Shown piece after piece: positions 46,349 through 55,899 of a stretch of 64,000 nt of DNA (position 1 is the first letter of the stretch; every line of letters starts with the position of its first letter). The position numbers and the translations under genes were made by a program. The notes below the pieces were generated by a model. That model saw only the letters and a program-made list of their open reading frames with translations. It searched no databases and was not told the origin of the DNA. Where the stretch lies: assembly GCF_028553745.1 (NCBI RefSeq), contig NZ_CP067129.1, positions 2,338,501-2,402,500 of the forward strand, read 5' to 3'. This stretch comes from Paracoccus seriniphilus (GTDB lineage: Bacteria; Pseudomonadota; Alphaproteobacteria; Rhodobacterales; Rhodobacteraceae).

Positions 46349-48463
46349 ATGATCGACGTCGAAGACCTCATTGCGCTTATTCGCAACTATAACCCCCACT
46401 GCGACGCCGGGCTGATACGCGATGCCTATGCCTATGGCATGCAGATGCATGAGGGGCAGTTCCGCCATTCCGGCGAACCCTATTTCACCCATCCGATCGC
46501 CGTTGCCGCCATTCTGACCGAAATGCGGCTGGATGATGCGACCATCGTCACCGCATTGCTGCATGACACGGTCGAGGACACGCGCTCGACCAAGGAAGAC
46601 GTCGGGGCACGTTTCGGGGCCGAAATTGCCGATCTGGTCGATGGCGTCACCAAGCTGACCAATCTGGAACTGTCTTCCACCCAGTCCAAACAGGCCGAGA
46701 ACTTCCGCAAGCTGTTCATGGCCATGTCGCGTGATCTGCGGGTCATCCTGGTCAAGCTGGCCGACCGCCTGCACAACATGCGCACGATCCGCTCGATGCG
46801 GCCTGACAAACAGGTCAAGAAGGCTCGCGAGACCATGGACATCTATGCCCCCCTTGCCGGGCGCATGGGGATGCAATGGATGCGCGAGGAGCTGGAGGAT
46901 CTGGCCTTCAAGGTCATCAATCCCGAAGCGCGCAATTCGATTATCCGTCGTTTTGTCAGCCTGCAAAAGGATTCCGGCGATATCATCGGCCAGATTACCG
47001 CCGATATCCGGGTCGAACTTGAAAAGGAAAACATTGACGCCGATGTTTTCGGTCGCGCCAAGAAGCCTTTTTCCGTGTGGCGGAAAATGCAGGAAAAGCA
47101 GCTGGCATTTTCGAGACTGTCCGACATTTATGGTTTCCGGATTATCACCCGCAGCGAAATGGATTGCTATCGGGCGCTGGGGGTGATTCACCATCGCTGG
47201 CGCGCTGTGCCGGGGCGATTCAAGGATTATATCAGCCAACCGAAATCGAATGGCTATCGCTCGATTCACACCACGGTTTCAGGGCGGGACGGAAAACGGG
47301 TCGAGGTGCAGATCCGCACCCGCCAGATGCATGAGGTCGCCGAGGCCGGCGTTGCCGCCCATTGGGCCTATCGCGATGGCGTGCGTGCCGCGAACCCCTT
47401 TGCCGTAGACCCGGCCAATTGGATCGACACGCTGGCCTCGCGCTTCGAGGGCGAGGATCACAATGAATTCCTCGAGCATGTCAAACTCGAGATGTATCAG
47501 GATCAGGTCTTCTGCTTCACGCCCAAGGGCGATGTGATGCAATTGCCCAAGGGCGCGACCCCGATCGATTTCGCCTATGCGATTCATACAAGGCTGGGAA
47601 ACAGCTGCGTGGGCGCCAAGGTCGACGGCATCCGTGTGCCGCTGTGGACCCGCCTGAAGAACGGGCAATCGGTCGAGGTCATCTCGGCCTCGGGGCAGCG
47701 CCCGCAGGCGACATGGCTGGATATCGTCGTGACCGGACGCGCCAAGGCCGCGATCCGCAGGTCGCTGCGCGAGGAAGACCGCGACCGCTTCATCCGTCTG
47801 GGCCGCGAGTTGGTGCGCGTCAGCTTTGAACATGTCGGGCGCAAACCCACCGACACGGCGCTGCGCACGGCGGCCAAGCAGATGGGGCTGACCAGCGCGG
47901 ACGAGCTGCTGGCCCGCATCGGCAGCGCCGAGAACTCCGCCAAGGAGGTTCTGGCCGCGCTGTATCCCGAACTGGCCGATCATCAGGATGAGGTCGACAG
48001 CGACCGCCCCTTTGCCGGGTTGGCTGCCGATGCCGAATTCCAGCGCGCGCCCTGCTGCAATCCGCTGCCGGGCGAGCGGATCGTCGGCATCACCTATCGC
48101 GGGCGCGGCGTGGTCATTCACGCCATCGACTGCCCGGTTCTGGCCGAATTCGAGGACAGCCCGGACCGCTGGGTCGATCTGCACTGGCGCGAGGGGCGTC
48201 ATCCGGCCGCCTATTCGACCCTGCTCAGTCTGACGATCCGACATGATGCCGGTGTCCTTGGGCGCATCTGTGGGTTGATCGGAACGCAGGGTGCGAATAT
48301 CTCGAACCTGGAATTCATTGATCGAAAGCCGGATTTCTACCGGATCGAGATCGAGGTCGAGTTGCGGGACCATGAACATCTGCACAATCTGCTGACCGCG
48401 CTGGAGGCGGACAGCGATGTCGCGCAGATCGCAAGGATCCGGGACCCGGCGCTGAAGCCTTAA
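46349..48463 (+). CDS. rsh: Bifunctional (p)ppGpp synthetase/hydrolase (Rsh, SpoT/RelA family)
   Basis: A 704-residue stringent-response enzyme. The HD hydrolase domain is intact: HPIAVAAILTEMRLDDATIV and ALLHDTVEDTRSTKED at ~48-82. The synthetase domain (~230-350) contains SDIYGFRIITRSEMDCYRAL and KDYISQPKSNGYRSIHTTV. A TGS domain (~385-450, VFCFTPKGDVMQLPKGATPI) and a C-terminal ACT domain (SLTIRHDAGVLGRICGLIGT) follow. With both catalytic sites present, this should be the cell's dual-function Rsh, as in other alphaproteobacteria. Downstream of rpoZ by 32 bases. Confidence 0.95.
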   Translation: MIDVEDLIALIRNYNPHCDAGLIRDAYAYGMQMHEGQFRHSGEPYFTHPIAVAAILTEMRLDDATIVTALLHDTVEDTRSTKEDVGARFGAEIADLVDGVTKLTNLELSSTQSKQAENFRKLFMAMSRDLRVILVKLADRLHNMRTIRSMRPDKQVKKARETMDIYAPLAGRMGMQWMREELEDLAFKVINPEARNSIIRRFVSLQKDSGDIIGQITADIRVELEKENIDADVFGRAKKPFSVWRKMQEKQLAFSRLSDIYGFRIITRSEMDCYRALGVIHHRWRAVPGRFKDYISQPKSNGYRSIHTTVSGRDGKRVEVQIRTRQMHEVAEAGVAAHWAYRDGVRAANPFAVDPANWIDTLASRFEGEDHNEFLEHVKLEMYQDQVFCFTPKGDVMQLPKGATPIDFAYAIHTRLGNSCVGAKVDGIRVPLWTRLKNGQSVEVISASGQRPQATWLDIVVTGRAKAAIRRSLREEDRDRFIRLGRELVRVSFEHVGRKPTDTALRTAAKQMGLTSADELLARIGSAENSAKEVLAALYPELADHQDEVDSDRPFAGLAADAEFQRAPCCNPLPGERIVGITYRGRGVVIHAIDCPVLAEFEDSPDRWVDLHWREGRHPAAYSTLLSLTIRHDAGVLGRICGLIGTQGANISNLEFIDRKPDFYRIEIEVELRDHEHLHNLLTALEADSDVAQIARIRDPALKP

Positions 48464-48507
48464 GGTCGCCGCGACCCGGCACTGGTCGCTCAATATCGGG
48501 TGAAGTC

Positions 48508-49197
48508 TTGTTCAAGCGCCGAAAGCCTCGCAGTTACGGCCAGTTGGCCAGCGACATGATCTATCCGCGTGGCGGATGGCGGCGGGCGGGCACCTATGTC
48601 CTGCATCGGCTGCGCCGTCTTCCCGATCACCCCCATCGCATCGGGCGCGGCGTGGCAGCGGGCGTCTTCGTGTCGTTCACGCCGCTGTTCGGGCTGCATT
48701 TCCTCTCTGCCGCCGGATGCGCCTGGATCATCGGTGGCAATCTGCTGGCGGCACTGCTGGCAACCTTCATCGGCAATCCGATCACCTTTCCCTTCATCGC
48801 CATGCTGGCCGTAAGCATCGGACGATATATCCTTGGATTGAAGGGGGACCTTTCTCCGCATCGCATCCTTGGCGAATTCGGACATGCCGGCGCCGAGATC
48901 GGGCACAACATCCGGTCGATATTTGGGCCTGAACGCGCCCATTGGGGGCAACTGGCAGAGTTTTTCACGCAGATCTATTGGCCCTATGTCGTCGGCGGCG
49001 TGATCAGCGGGCTTGTGGCCAGCGTGGCGGCCCATTACCTGACCGTTCCGGTCATCCGCGCCTATCATCGCCGCCGCACCAAGATCATGGCCGAGCGGAT
49101 CGCACGGGTGGGCAACATGCAGCCAAGGCCCCCCGCGCCGCCATCCGATTCCCCCTCTGCGCCCGGATCGTCGGACAAGGGGCGTGGAACTCAGTAA
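48508..49197 (+). CDS. DUF2062 membrane protein
   Basis: A 229-residue inner-membrane protein of the DUF2062 family. RIGRGVAAGVFVSFTPLFGLH near residue 48 and LLAALLATFIGNPITFPFIA near 80 are diagnostic. About three to four hydrophobic helices; the C-terminus is Pro/Ser-rich. It starts at TTG 48508 (MFKRRKPRSY), which is where family homology begins; no ATG fits. Function unknown, though the gene commonly follows rsh in this bacterial group. It is convergent with the 2-hydroxyacid dehydrogenase gene and overlaps it by seven bases. Confidence 0.85.
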   Translation: MFKRRKPRSYGQLASDMIYPRGGWRRAGTYVLHRLRRLPDHPHRIGRGVAAGVFVSFTPLFGLHFLSAAGCAWIIGGNLLAALLATFIGNPITFPFIAMLAVSIGRYILGLKGDLSPHRILGEFGHAGAEIGHNIRSIFGPERAHWGQLAEFFTQIYWPYVVGGVISGLVASVAAHYLTVPVIRAYHRRRTKIMAERIARVGNMQPRPPAPPSDSPSAPGSSDKGRGTQ

Positions 49198-50102
49198 CCT
49201 TTTTCGCGATCAACCAGATGCAGGATCGGCCGCCCCGACATCGCCCGGCGCAGGTTCTCGGCCACCACAGCAGCAGCCGATTCCGATCGGGTTGCCGCGG
49301 CGATATGAGGCGTCACGGTCACGCCGGGCGCTGCCCACAGCGGATCGGCGGGGTCCAGAGGTTCGGCCCGGAACACATCCAGCACCGCATGGCCCAAATG
49401 CCCACGCGCCAATGCCTCGCACAATGCAACCTCGTCAATCAATGTCCCGCGCCCGGCATTGATGATCCATGCCCCCTGCGGCAGCATGGCCAGATGTTCT
49501 GCATCCAGCAGGTCGCGTGTTTCCGGCGTATCGGGCAACAGGCAGATCAGGATTTCGGCCCGAGCCAGGGCCTGCGCCAGCTCGTCGCGGCCAAACATCC
49601 TGACACCCTCGACAGCACGCCCCGAGGCGCTGTAACCGTTCAGATCGAAGCCGATCGGCTTCAGCATCGCGGCCACGGCCTGCCCCAGCGCACCCATGCC
49701 CAGAATCGTCACCGCCCGTGAACTGGCCAACGGCGGCATCTCGGTTGAACGCCAGACACCGTCCTGTCGATAGCGATCCATCTGCAGATGGGCGCGCATG
49801 GTCCAGCCGGTGCAGAATTCGGCCATGCCCTGCGCCAACCCCGGATCGACCATTCGGGCCAGAGGCTGTGTCAGTGTGGGATTGGAAATGATCCGCTCGA
49901 CCCCGGCCCAGAGACTTTGCACCAGTCGGGCATTCACATAGGGCGACAGATCCTCGATCTCGCCGCCCGCAGAATAGATGATGGCATCGAACTGTGCCGG
50001 ATCGCCCTCTTCCAGAAGCTCCATCTCGGGACAGGCAGCGGTCAGCGGCGCGTGCCACTCGGCCCTTATGTCGTCTGGAGCGGCGAACAGAACCTTCATC
50101 AA
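49191..50102 (-). CDS. ghrA: D-isomer-specific 2-hydroxyacid dehydrogenase (GhrA-like)
   Basis: A 303-residue NAD(P)H-dependent enzyme resembling glyoxylate/hydroxypyruvate reductase A. The dinucleotide motif is ILGMGALGQAVAAMLKPIGF near residue 133. The catalytic Arg is in NAGRGTLIDEVALCEAL, Glu in VFRAEPLDPADPLW and His in VTVTPHIAAATRSES. It would reduce glyoxylate or hydroxypyruvate. It begins one base after the mrdB stop, so it is almost certainly read from the rod-shape operon. Symbol by similarity; the precise substrate is not proven. Confidence 0.85.
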   Translation of the reverse strand: MMKVLFAAPDDIRAEWHAPLTAACPEMELLEEGDPAQFDAIIYSAGGEIEDLSPYVNARLVQSLWAGVERIISNPTLTQPLARMVDPGLAQGMAEFCTGWTMRAHLQMDRYRQDGVWRSTEMPPLASSRAVTILGMGALGQAVAAMLKPIGFDLNGYSASGRAVEGVRMFGRDELAQALARAEILICLLPDTPETRDLLDAEHLAMLPQGAWIINAGRGTLIDEVALCEALARGHLGHAVLDVFRAEPLDPADPLWAAPGVTVTPHIAAATRSESAAAVVAENLRRAMSGRPILHLVDREKGY

Positions 50103-50103
50103 C

Positions 50104-51243
50104 TTACCTCATTCGGTGGACATGTGCGGATTGCACCATGCCAAACCCCATCAGCAGAATCATCATGGCGGTGCCGCCATAGCTGACCAGCGGCAGGGGC
50201 GAGCCAACCACCGGCAACAACCCCATGACCATGCCCATATTGATGGCGAAGTAAACAAAGAATGTCCCACTGATTCCGATGGTTAGCAAGGAACCGAAAC
50301 GGTCGCGATTGCTCAGGGCCGAATAGAGGCAGAAACCGATGATCAGCGTATAGAGCGCCAGCAAGGAAATCGCCCCGACAAAGCCGAATTCCTCGGCCAG
50401 AACCGTAAAGATGAAATCGGTGTGCTTCTCGGGCAGAAAGTTCAGCCGCGACTGCGTGCCCTGCATGAAGCCCCGGCCCGACCAGCCGCCCGAACCCAAT
50501 GCAATCTGTGCCTGGGTGATATTGTAGCCCGCCCCCAATGGATCGACCGAGGGATCCAGAAAGGTGTCGATGCGGCGATACTGGTAATCCTTCAGCAACT
50601 GCCAATCGGTTCCCCGGCTTTCCAGCACGGCGACAACCATCCCCACGACAACGCCAATCACCGCGCCGAAATACCATAGCGAGACCCCTGCCGCGAACAT
50701 GACAATCCCGCCACCGGCCATCAGCATGAGCGAGGTTCCCAGGTCAGGCTGCTTCAGGACCAGGGCCGTGGGCAGCAGGATCAGCGCCACCGGGATCAGC
50801 ACCCACAGCGGTCGAGACACCCGTTGCAGCGGCAACCAGTCGTAGTAGGCAGCCAGAACCAGAACCAGCGCGATCTTCATCAATTCCGAGGGCTGCAAAC
50901 GGAATGGCCCGAAATCGATCCAGCGCTGCGCGCCCATGCCGATATCCCCGATCAGTTCCACCGCGACCAGCAACAGCAGACAGATCACATAGGAAATGGT
51001 CGAGACTCCGCGCCAGAACCACATCGGCACGAAGGCCAGGGCGAACATCGCCGTCATTCCGATGGCGAAACGATACATCTGCGGCTTGGCCCAGGTTTCG
51101 GCATCGCCCCCCGCGACGGAATACAGCATCAGAAAGCCGATGCAGGCAACCGCGCTGATCAGCAGTACCAGGGGCCAGTTCAGAAACAGCGCCTTGCGAA
51201 ACCCTGTTGGCGCGGGGGCAACATTGTAATCAAGATAGGACAT
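50104..51243 (-). CDS. mrdB: Rod-shape peptidoglycan glycosyltransferase RodA
   Basis: A 379-residue SEDS-family membrane protein with about ten helices. It polymerises lipid II with PBP2 in the elongasome. Conserved stretches are QRWIDFGPFRLQPSELMKIA, KQPDLGTSLMLMAGGG and GWSGRGFMQGTQSRLNFLPEKHTDFIFTV by position ~230-260, and SYGGTAMMILLMGFGM near the end. The catalytic Asp region follows the PEKHTDFIF motif. It lies 18 bases after mrdA and one base before ghrA. Confidence 0.95.
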   Translation of the reverse strand: MSYLDYNVAPAPTGFRKALFLNWPLVLLISAVACIGFLMLYSVAGGDAETWAKPQMYRFAIGMTAMFALAFVPMWFWRGVSTISYVICLLLLVAVELIGDIGMGAQRWIDFGPFRLQPSELMKIALVLVLAAYYDWLPLQRVSRPLWVLIPVALILLPTALVLKQPDLGTSLMLMAGGGIVMFAAGVSLWYFGAVIGVVVGMVVAVLESRGTDWQLLKDYQYRRIDTFLDPSVDPLGAGYNITQAQIALGSGGWSGRGFMQGTQSRLNFLPEKHTDFIFTVLAEEFGFVGAISLLALYTLIIGFCLYSALSNRDRFGSLLTIGISGTFFVYFAINMGMVMGLLPVVGSPLPLVSYGGTAMMILLMGFGMVQSAHVHRMR

Positions 51244-51261
51244 GCCGGGCTCCGCTTGCGA

Positions 51262-53208
51262 TCATGCCCGTGTCCGTCCCGGCTTGGGGGGATCGGGCGT
51301 ATACAGATGCATGGCGTTGTGCCGCGCCTCCATGGCTCCGCGTTGATCCGATGGCACGGCATCCAGCGGCGGCAGGCCTCCAGCCAGCGCGAACAGCATG
51401 ATGTCCCGGGCGATCGGGGCGGCAGCCGTCGAACCGCCGCCGCCATGTTCCACCACGACCGAGACCGCATAGCGCGGCGCGTCAAAGGGCGCATAACAGA
51501 CGAACAGCCCGTGGTCGCGACGGTTCCAGGGCAACTGGTCGTTGGAAATCACGCCGCGCGCACGTTCGGCCGCAGTGATGTTCCGGACCTGACTGGTGCC
51601 GGTCTTGCCGGCCATACGCCATTCCTCCGGCAGGATACGGGCACGGCGTGCGGTGCCGCGCGGGCTGTTCATCACCGCATCCATTCCGGCGCGGGCCAGA
51701 CGCAGGCTCGATTCGTCCAGTCCCAGCGATTCGGGTTCGGGCAGAGGTTCGGGCACGCCGTCGATCGCCCGCACCAGCCGCGGCTTCACGGCCATCCCCG
51801 AGGCCACTCGCGCCGTCATCACCGCCAGTTGCAGCGGCGAGGCCAGCACGAAACCCTGCCCGATCGAGGCATTCAGACTGTCGCCGATCTGCCAGTCCTG
51901 ATCATAGCGCCTGCGCTTCCAGTCGCGATCCGGTGCCAGACCGGTGGCCACCGCAGACATCGGCAGATCATGATGCACACCTATGCCAAGCCGACGCGCC
52001 ATTGCCGCGATCCGATCGATGCCGACGCGCTGTGCCAGTTCGTAATAATAGACGTCACAACTTTGTTGCAGGCTCTGCACGGCATCGAGGGAACCATGTC
52101 CGCCCCGCCGCCAGCAATGGAAGCGCCGGCCGCCCACCTCGACATGACCGGGGCAATAGAACCGTGTCCCGCCATTGATGACCCCGGAATCGAGCCCGGC
52201 CAGCAGTGTCACCAGCTTGAAGGTCGAACCGGGAGGATAAAGCCCCTGCACGGTCTTGTCCGCCAATGGCCGGTGATCGTGACTGGTCAGCGCCCGGTAA
52301 TCGGCCGAAGAAATCCCGCGCACGAACTTGTTGGGATCGAACGTCGGCGAGGAACAGATGCTCAGCAGATCACCGGTCTGGGTGTCCATGACTACAGCAG
52401 CGGCACTTTCCACCCCCAGGCGTTGGGCGGCATAGTTCTGCAGGCTGGCATCGATGGTCATCTGGACAGTCGCGCCCTGCTCACCCTCTTGCCGGCTCAA
52501 CTCGCGCATTTCGCGACCCGCGCTGTTCACCTCGACCCGGCGGGCGCCGGCCTTGCCGCGCAGGATCGGCTCCAGCTTTGCTTCCAGCCCGACCTTGCCC
52601 AGCTGGAACTCGGGCAGCATCAGCACCGGATCGGGGTTTTCGATCTTGGACAGGTCATAATCGGACACCGGCCCGACATAGCCCATGACATGGGCGAAAT
52701 CACCGGCGCGCGGATAGACACGCGACAGCCCCGCCTCGGGCGTGACGCCCCGCAGCGCGGGCGCATTGACCGCAATCGAGCCGAATTGCTCCCAGGTCAG
52801 GCGGTCCGCCAGGACGATGGTCGTGATCGCACTGCGTTTGGAAAATTCTTCCAAAAGCTCGGCCATGCGCTGATCGCTGATCGGAATCAGCCTGGACAGC
52901 TGCCGCAGCACCGGTTCGACATCGCCCCCGGCCTCTTCCCGGGTCAGGGTGACGCGGTAATTCTGTTCATTTCCGGCAATCAGCAGGCCATTGCGATCAT
53001 GGATCAGCCCGCGCGCCGGCGGCAACAGGCGGATCTTGATCGAATTGCCGTCGGCCAGCAGCCGGTATTCCTCGGCATGTTCCAACTGCATGGACCGCAG
53101 CCGCAGGGCCAACGTGCCCACGACCCCCAGTTGGATCGCCCCCAGCATCAGCCCGCGCCGTCCAATGCCGCGTGTTCCGTCCTGCGCCTCACGCTGTGAT
53201 TTCTTCAT
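51262..53208 (-). CDS. mrdA: Penicillin-binding protein 2 (peptidoglycan D,D-transpeptidase)
   Basis: A 648-residue class B PBP that crosslinks peptidoglycan during elongation. After a short cytoplasmic basic tail comes one membrane helix (RGLMLGAIQLGVVGTLALRL, ~20-40). The dimerisation domain has PPARGLIHDRNGLLIAGNEQ. The transpeptidase domain carries the active-site serine in YPPGSTFKLVTLLAG, SxN-equivalent SCD in LQQSCDVYYYELA, and KTG in AGKTGTSQVRN. ATG 53208 overlaps the mreD stop by one base. It works with RodA. Confidence 0.95.
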   Translation of the reverse strand: MKKSQREAQDGTRGIGRRGLMLGAIQLGVVGTLALRLRSMQLEHAEEYRLLADGNSIKIRLLPPARGLIHDRNGLLIAGNEQNYRVTLTREEAGGDVEPVLRQLSRLIPISDQRMAELLEEFSKRSAITTIVLADRLTWEQFGSIAVNAPALRGVTPEAGLSRVYPRAGDFAHVMGYVGPVSDYDLSKIENPDPVLMLPEFQLGKVGLEAKLEPILRGKAGARRVEVNSAGREMRELSRQEGEQGATVQMTIDASLQNYAAQRLGVESAAAVVMDTQTGDLLSICSSPTFDPNKFVRGISSADYRALTSHDHRPLADKTVQGLYPPGSTFKLVTLLAGLDSGVINGGTRFYCPGHVEVGGRRFHCWRRGGHGSLDAVQSLQQSCDVYYYELAQRVGIDRIAAMARRLGIGVHHDLPMSAVATGLAPDRDWKRRRYDQDWQIGDSLNASIGQGFVLASPLQLAVMTARVASGMAVKPRLVRAIDGVPEPLPEPESLGLDESSLRLARAGMDAVMNSPRGTARRARILPEEWRMAGKTGTSQVRNITAAERARGVISNDQLPWNRRDHGLFVCYAPFDAPRYAVSVVVEHGGGGSTAAAPIARDIMLFALAGGLPPLDAVPSDQRGAMEARHNAMHLYTPDPPKPGRTRA

Positions 53209-53744
53209 CACCTGTATCTCATCATTTCGGCGTCGGACGCGCTGATCCGGCGCAGCCCCACTGTCCACCGGGCAACGAACACGACCACGGGATAGGCGGC
53301 AAGCGTCGCAAGATATTGCAGGAGCACCTGTCCCAGGGCCGGAGGCGACAGAAGGAACAGGAACATCACCGCGCGATAGGCCAGCATCATTACCCCAATC
53401 AGGATCGCGACCCGCAGCCATTCAATCATGAACGCCTGCTCGCGCCAACGGTGTTCACGCAAGCGTGCAGCCTCGGTCGCGATCAGCACCAGCGCGGTCC
53501 ACAGCCCAAGCGGGCGCAGCAGAAAGATATCCTCGACCAGAAAGGCCGCCACGATGACCGGCGCCGCAAGCTGGTCCGGGCGGCGCAGCACCCAGGCAAA
53601 GACCAGGCAGACCGCAATATCCGGCCCCGGCCAGCCGACCATGCCAGAAGACAGTGGCAGCAGGCGCAGGAACAGCAACAGCGCCATGCACAGCGCGAAG
53701 ACCGCGGATCCGATCAGCGCCTGCCGGCCCGGTCCCTCAATCAT
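53208..53744 (-). CDS. mreD: Rod-shape-determining protein MreD
   Basis: A 178-residue integral membrane protein with five or six helices, including ALIGSAVFALCMALLLFLRL and WPGPDIAVCLVFAWVLRRP. The VEDIFLLRPLGLWTALVLIA segment is typical of MreD. It links MreC and RodA in the elongasome. ATG 53744 overlaps the end of mreC by eight bases; an upstream ATG at 53777 is less likely. It ends within the mrdA start codon. Confidence 0.88.
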   Translation of the reverse strand: MIEGPGRQALIGSAVFALCMALLLFLRLLPLSSGMVGWPGPDIAVCLVFAWVLRRPDQLAAPVIVAAFLVEDIFLLRPLGLWTALVLIATEAARLREHRWREQAFMIEWLRVAILIGVMMLAYRAVMFLFLLSPPALGQVLLQYLATLAAYPVVVFVARWTVGLRRISASDAEMMRYR

Positions 53745-54639
53745 CAAGCCTGACCCCGGATGGCAGTTGCGGCCCAATCAGCCCCTGATCGCCGGGGGTG
53801 ATGATGGCCCCGGAATCAAGAACCTGTTCGGCGGGATGGGCACGCAGGACCCGCAGGAACTTCAGACGCCCGTAATCGGCCGCCATGCGCAGGCGCATCC
53901 GCCCGTCGCTGCCCTGCACCACCTGTCCGACCAGCAGCCCCGGCGGAAAGACCCCGCCATCACCCGAGGTCACCACCCGGTCTCCGGGGCGGACATTGTC
54001 CATGCTTTCGATGAAATCCAGAACGGGCAGCGCCGTGTTGTCGCCAGTCAGCAAGGCGCGATCACCCGAGGGCTGCACGGTGACGGGAATGCGCGACGAG
54101 GGGTCGGTCAGCAGGATTACCCGGCTGGTGCGCTGGCCGACGCCCGATATCCGCCCGACCAGTCCAAGGCCATCCATCGTGGCCCAACCATCGACGATGC
54201 CGTCCTGTGCGCCGACATTGACCAGAACCGACTGGCGAAAGGCCGAACCGCTATCGACCATCACCACGCCTGTCACGCTGGTCAGCGCCGGATCGATGCG
54301 GACATTGTTCTGGGCCAGAAGTTTCGAGTTTTCCTGCTCCAGCTGCACAGCGGCCTCTTTCCAGGCCTGCATTTTCTGCAACTCGCGGCGCAGTTCCTGG
54401 TTCTGCTCGTAGATCCGCACATAGGACTGAAAGCCCGCGACCATCTGGCTGGCCTTGGTCACGGGCGCCAGCGCCCATTCAAAGCTGGGCACGAAGCGGT
54501 CGATCAGCACCATCCGCATCCGTTCGGCGCGCGGGCTGTCGATGCGCCAGAACAGGAACAGCGCGATCAGCACGATCATCATCAGCGCGATCAATACGCG
54601 CCGGATCGGACTGGCAAAATCTGGTCCCTTGCGCGCCAT
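53737..54639 (-). CDS. mreC: Rod-shape-determining protein MreC
   Basis: A 300-residue bitopic protein. The N-terminal helix is RRVLIALMMIVLIALFLFW (~13-31). A coiled coil (~75-110, YEQNQELRRELQKMQAWKEA) follows, then the periplasmic beta domain with GWATMDGLGLVGRISGVGQR TSRVILLTD by position ~155-180. It organises the periplasmic side of the elongation machinery. It lies 23 bases after mreB. Confidence 0.94.
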   Translation of the reverse strand: MARKGPDFASPIRRVLIALMMIVLIALFLFWRIDSPRAERMRMVLIDRFVPSFEWALAPVTKASQMVAGFQSYVRIYEQNQELRRELQKMQAWKEAAVQLEQENSKLLAQNNVRIDPALTSVTGVVMVDSGSAFRQSVLVNVGAQDGIVDGWATMDGLGLVGRISGVGQRTSRVILLTDPSSRIPVTVQPSGDRALLTGDNTALPVLDFIESMDNVRPGDRVVTSGDGGVFPPGLLVGQVVQGSDGRMRLRMAADYGRLKFLRVLRAHPAEQVLDSGAIITPGDQGLIGPQLPSGVRLDD

Positions 54640-54662
54640 TCAGGGCCTCCGCGCGGACAAGA

Positions 54663-55859
<1,197 letters not shown>

Positions 55860-55869
55860 TCACGAAAGT

Positions 55870-55892
55870 GGCGCCGCGAGGGCCGCGGCGCC
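55870..55892 (-). terminator. Hairpin terminator after leuA
   Basis: Nine-base perfect GC arms (55870-55878 and 55884-55892) with a five-base loop lie eight bases past the leuA stop. The minus-strand tail is ACTTTCGT, only moderately T-rich. It separates leuA from the mreB promoter region (55698-55869). Confidence 0.6.
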
Positions 55893-55899
55893 GAATGTT

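Noticed and set aside
50824..53199. Long + strand frame opposite mrdB/mrdA
   Set aside because: Its His/Gln/Arg-rich translation is the usual antisense shadow; the minus strand encodes RodA and PBP2 with all motifs.
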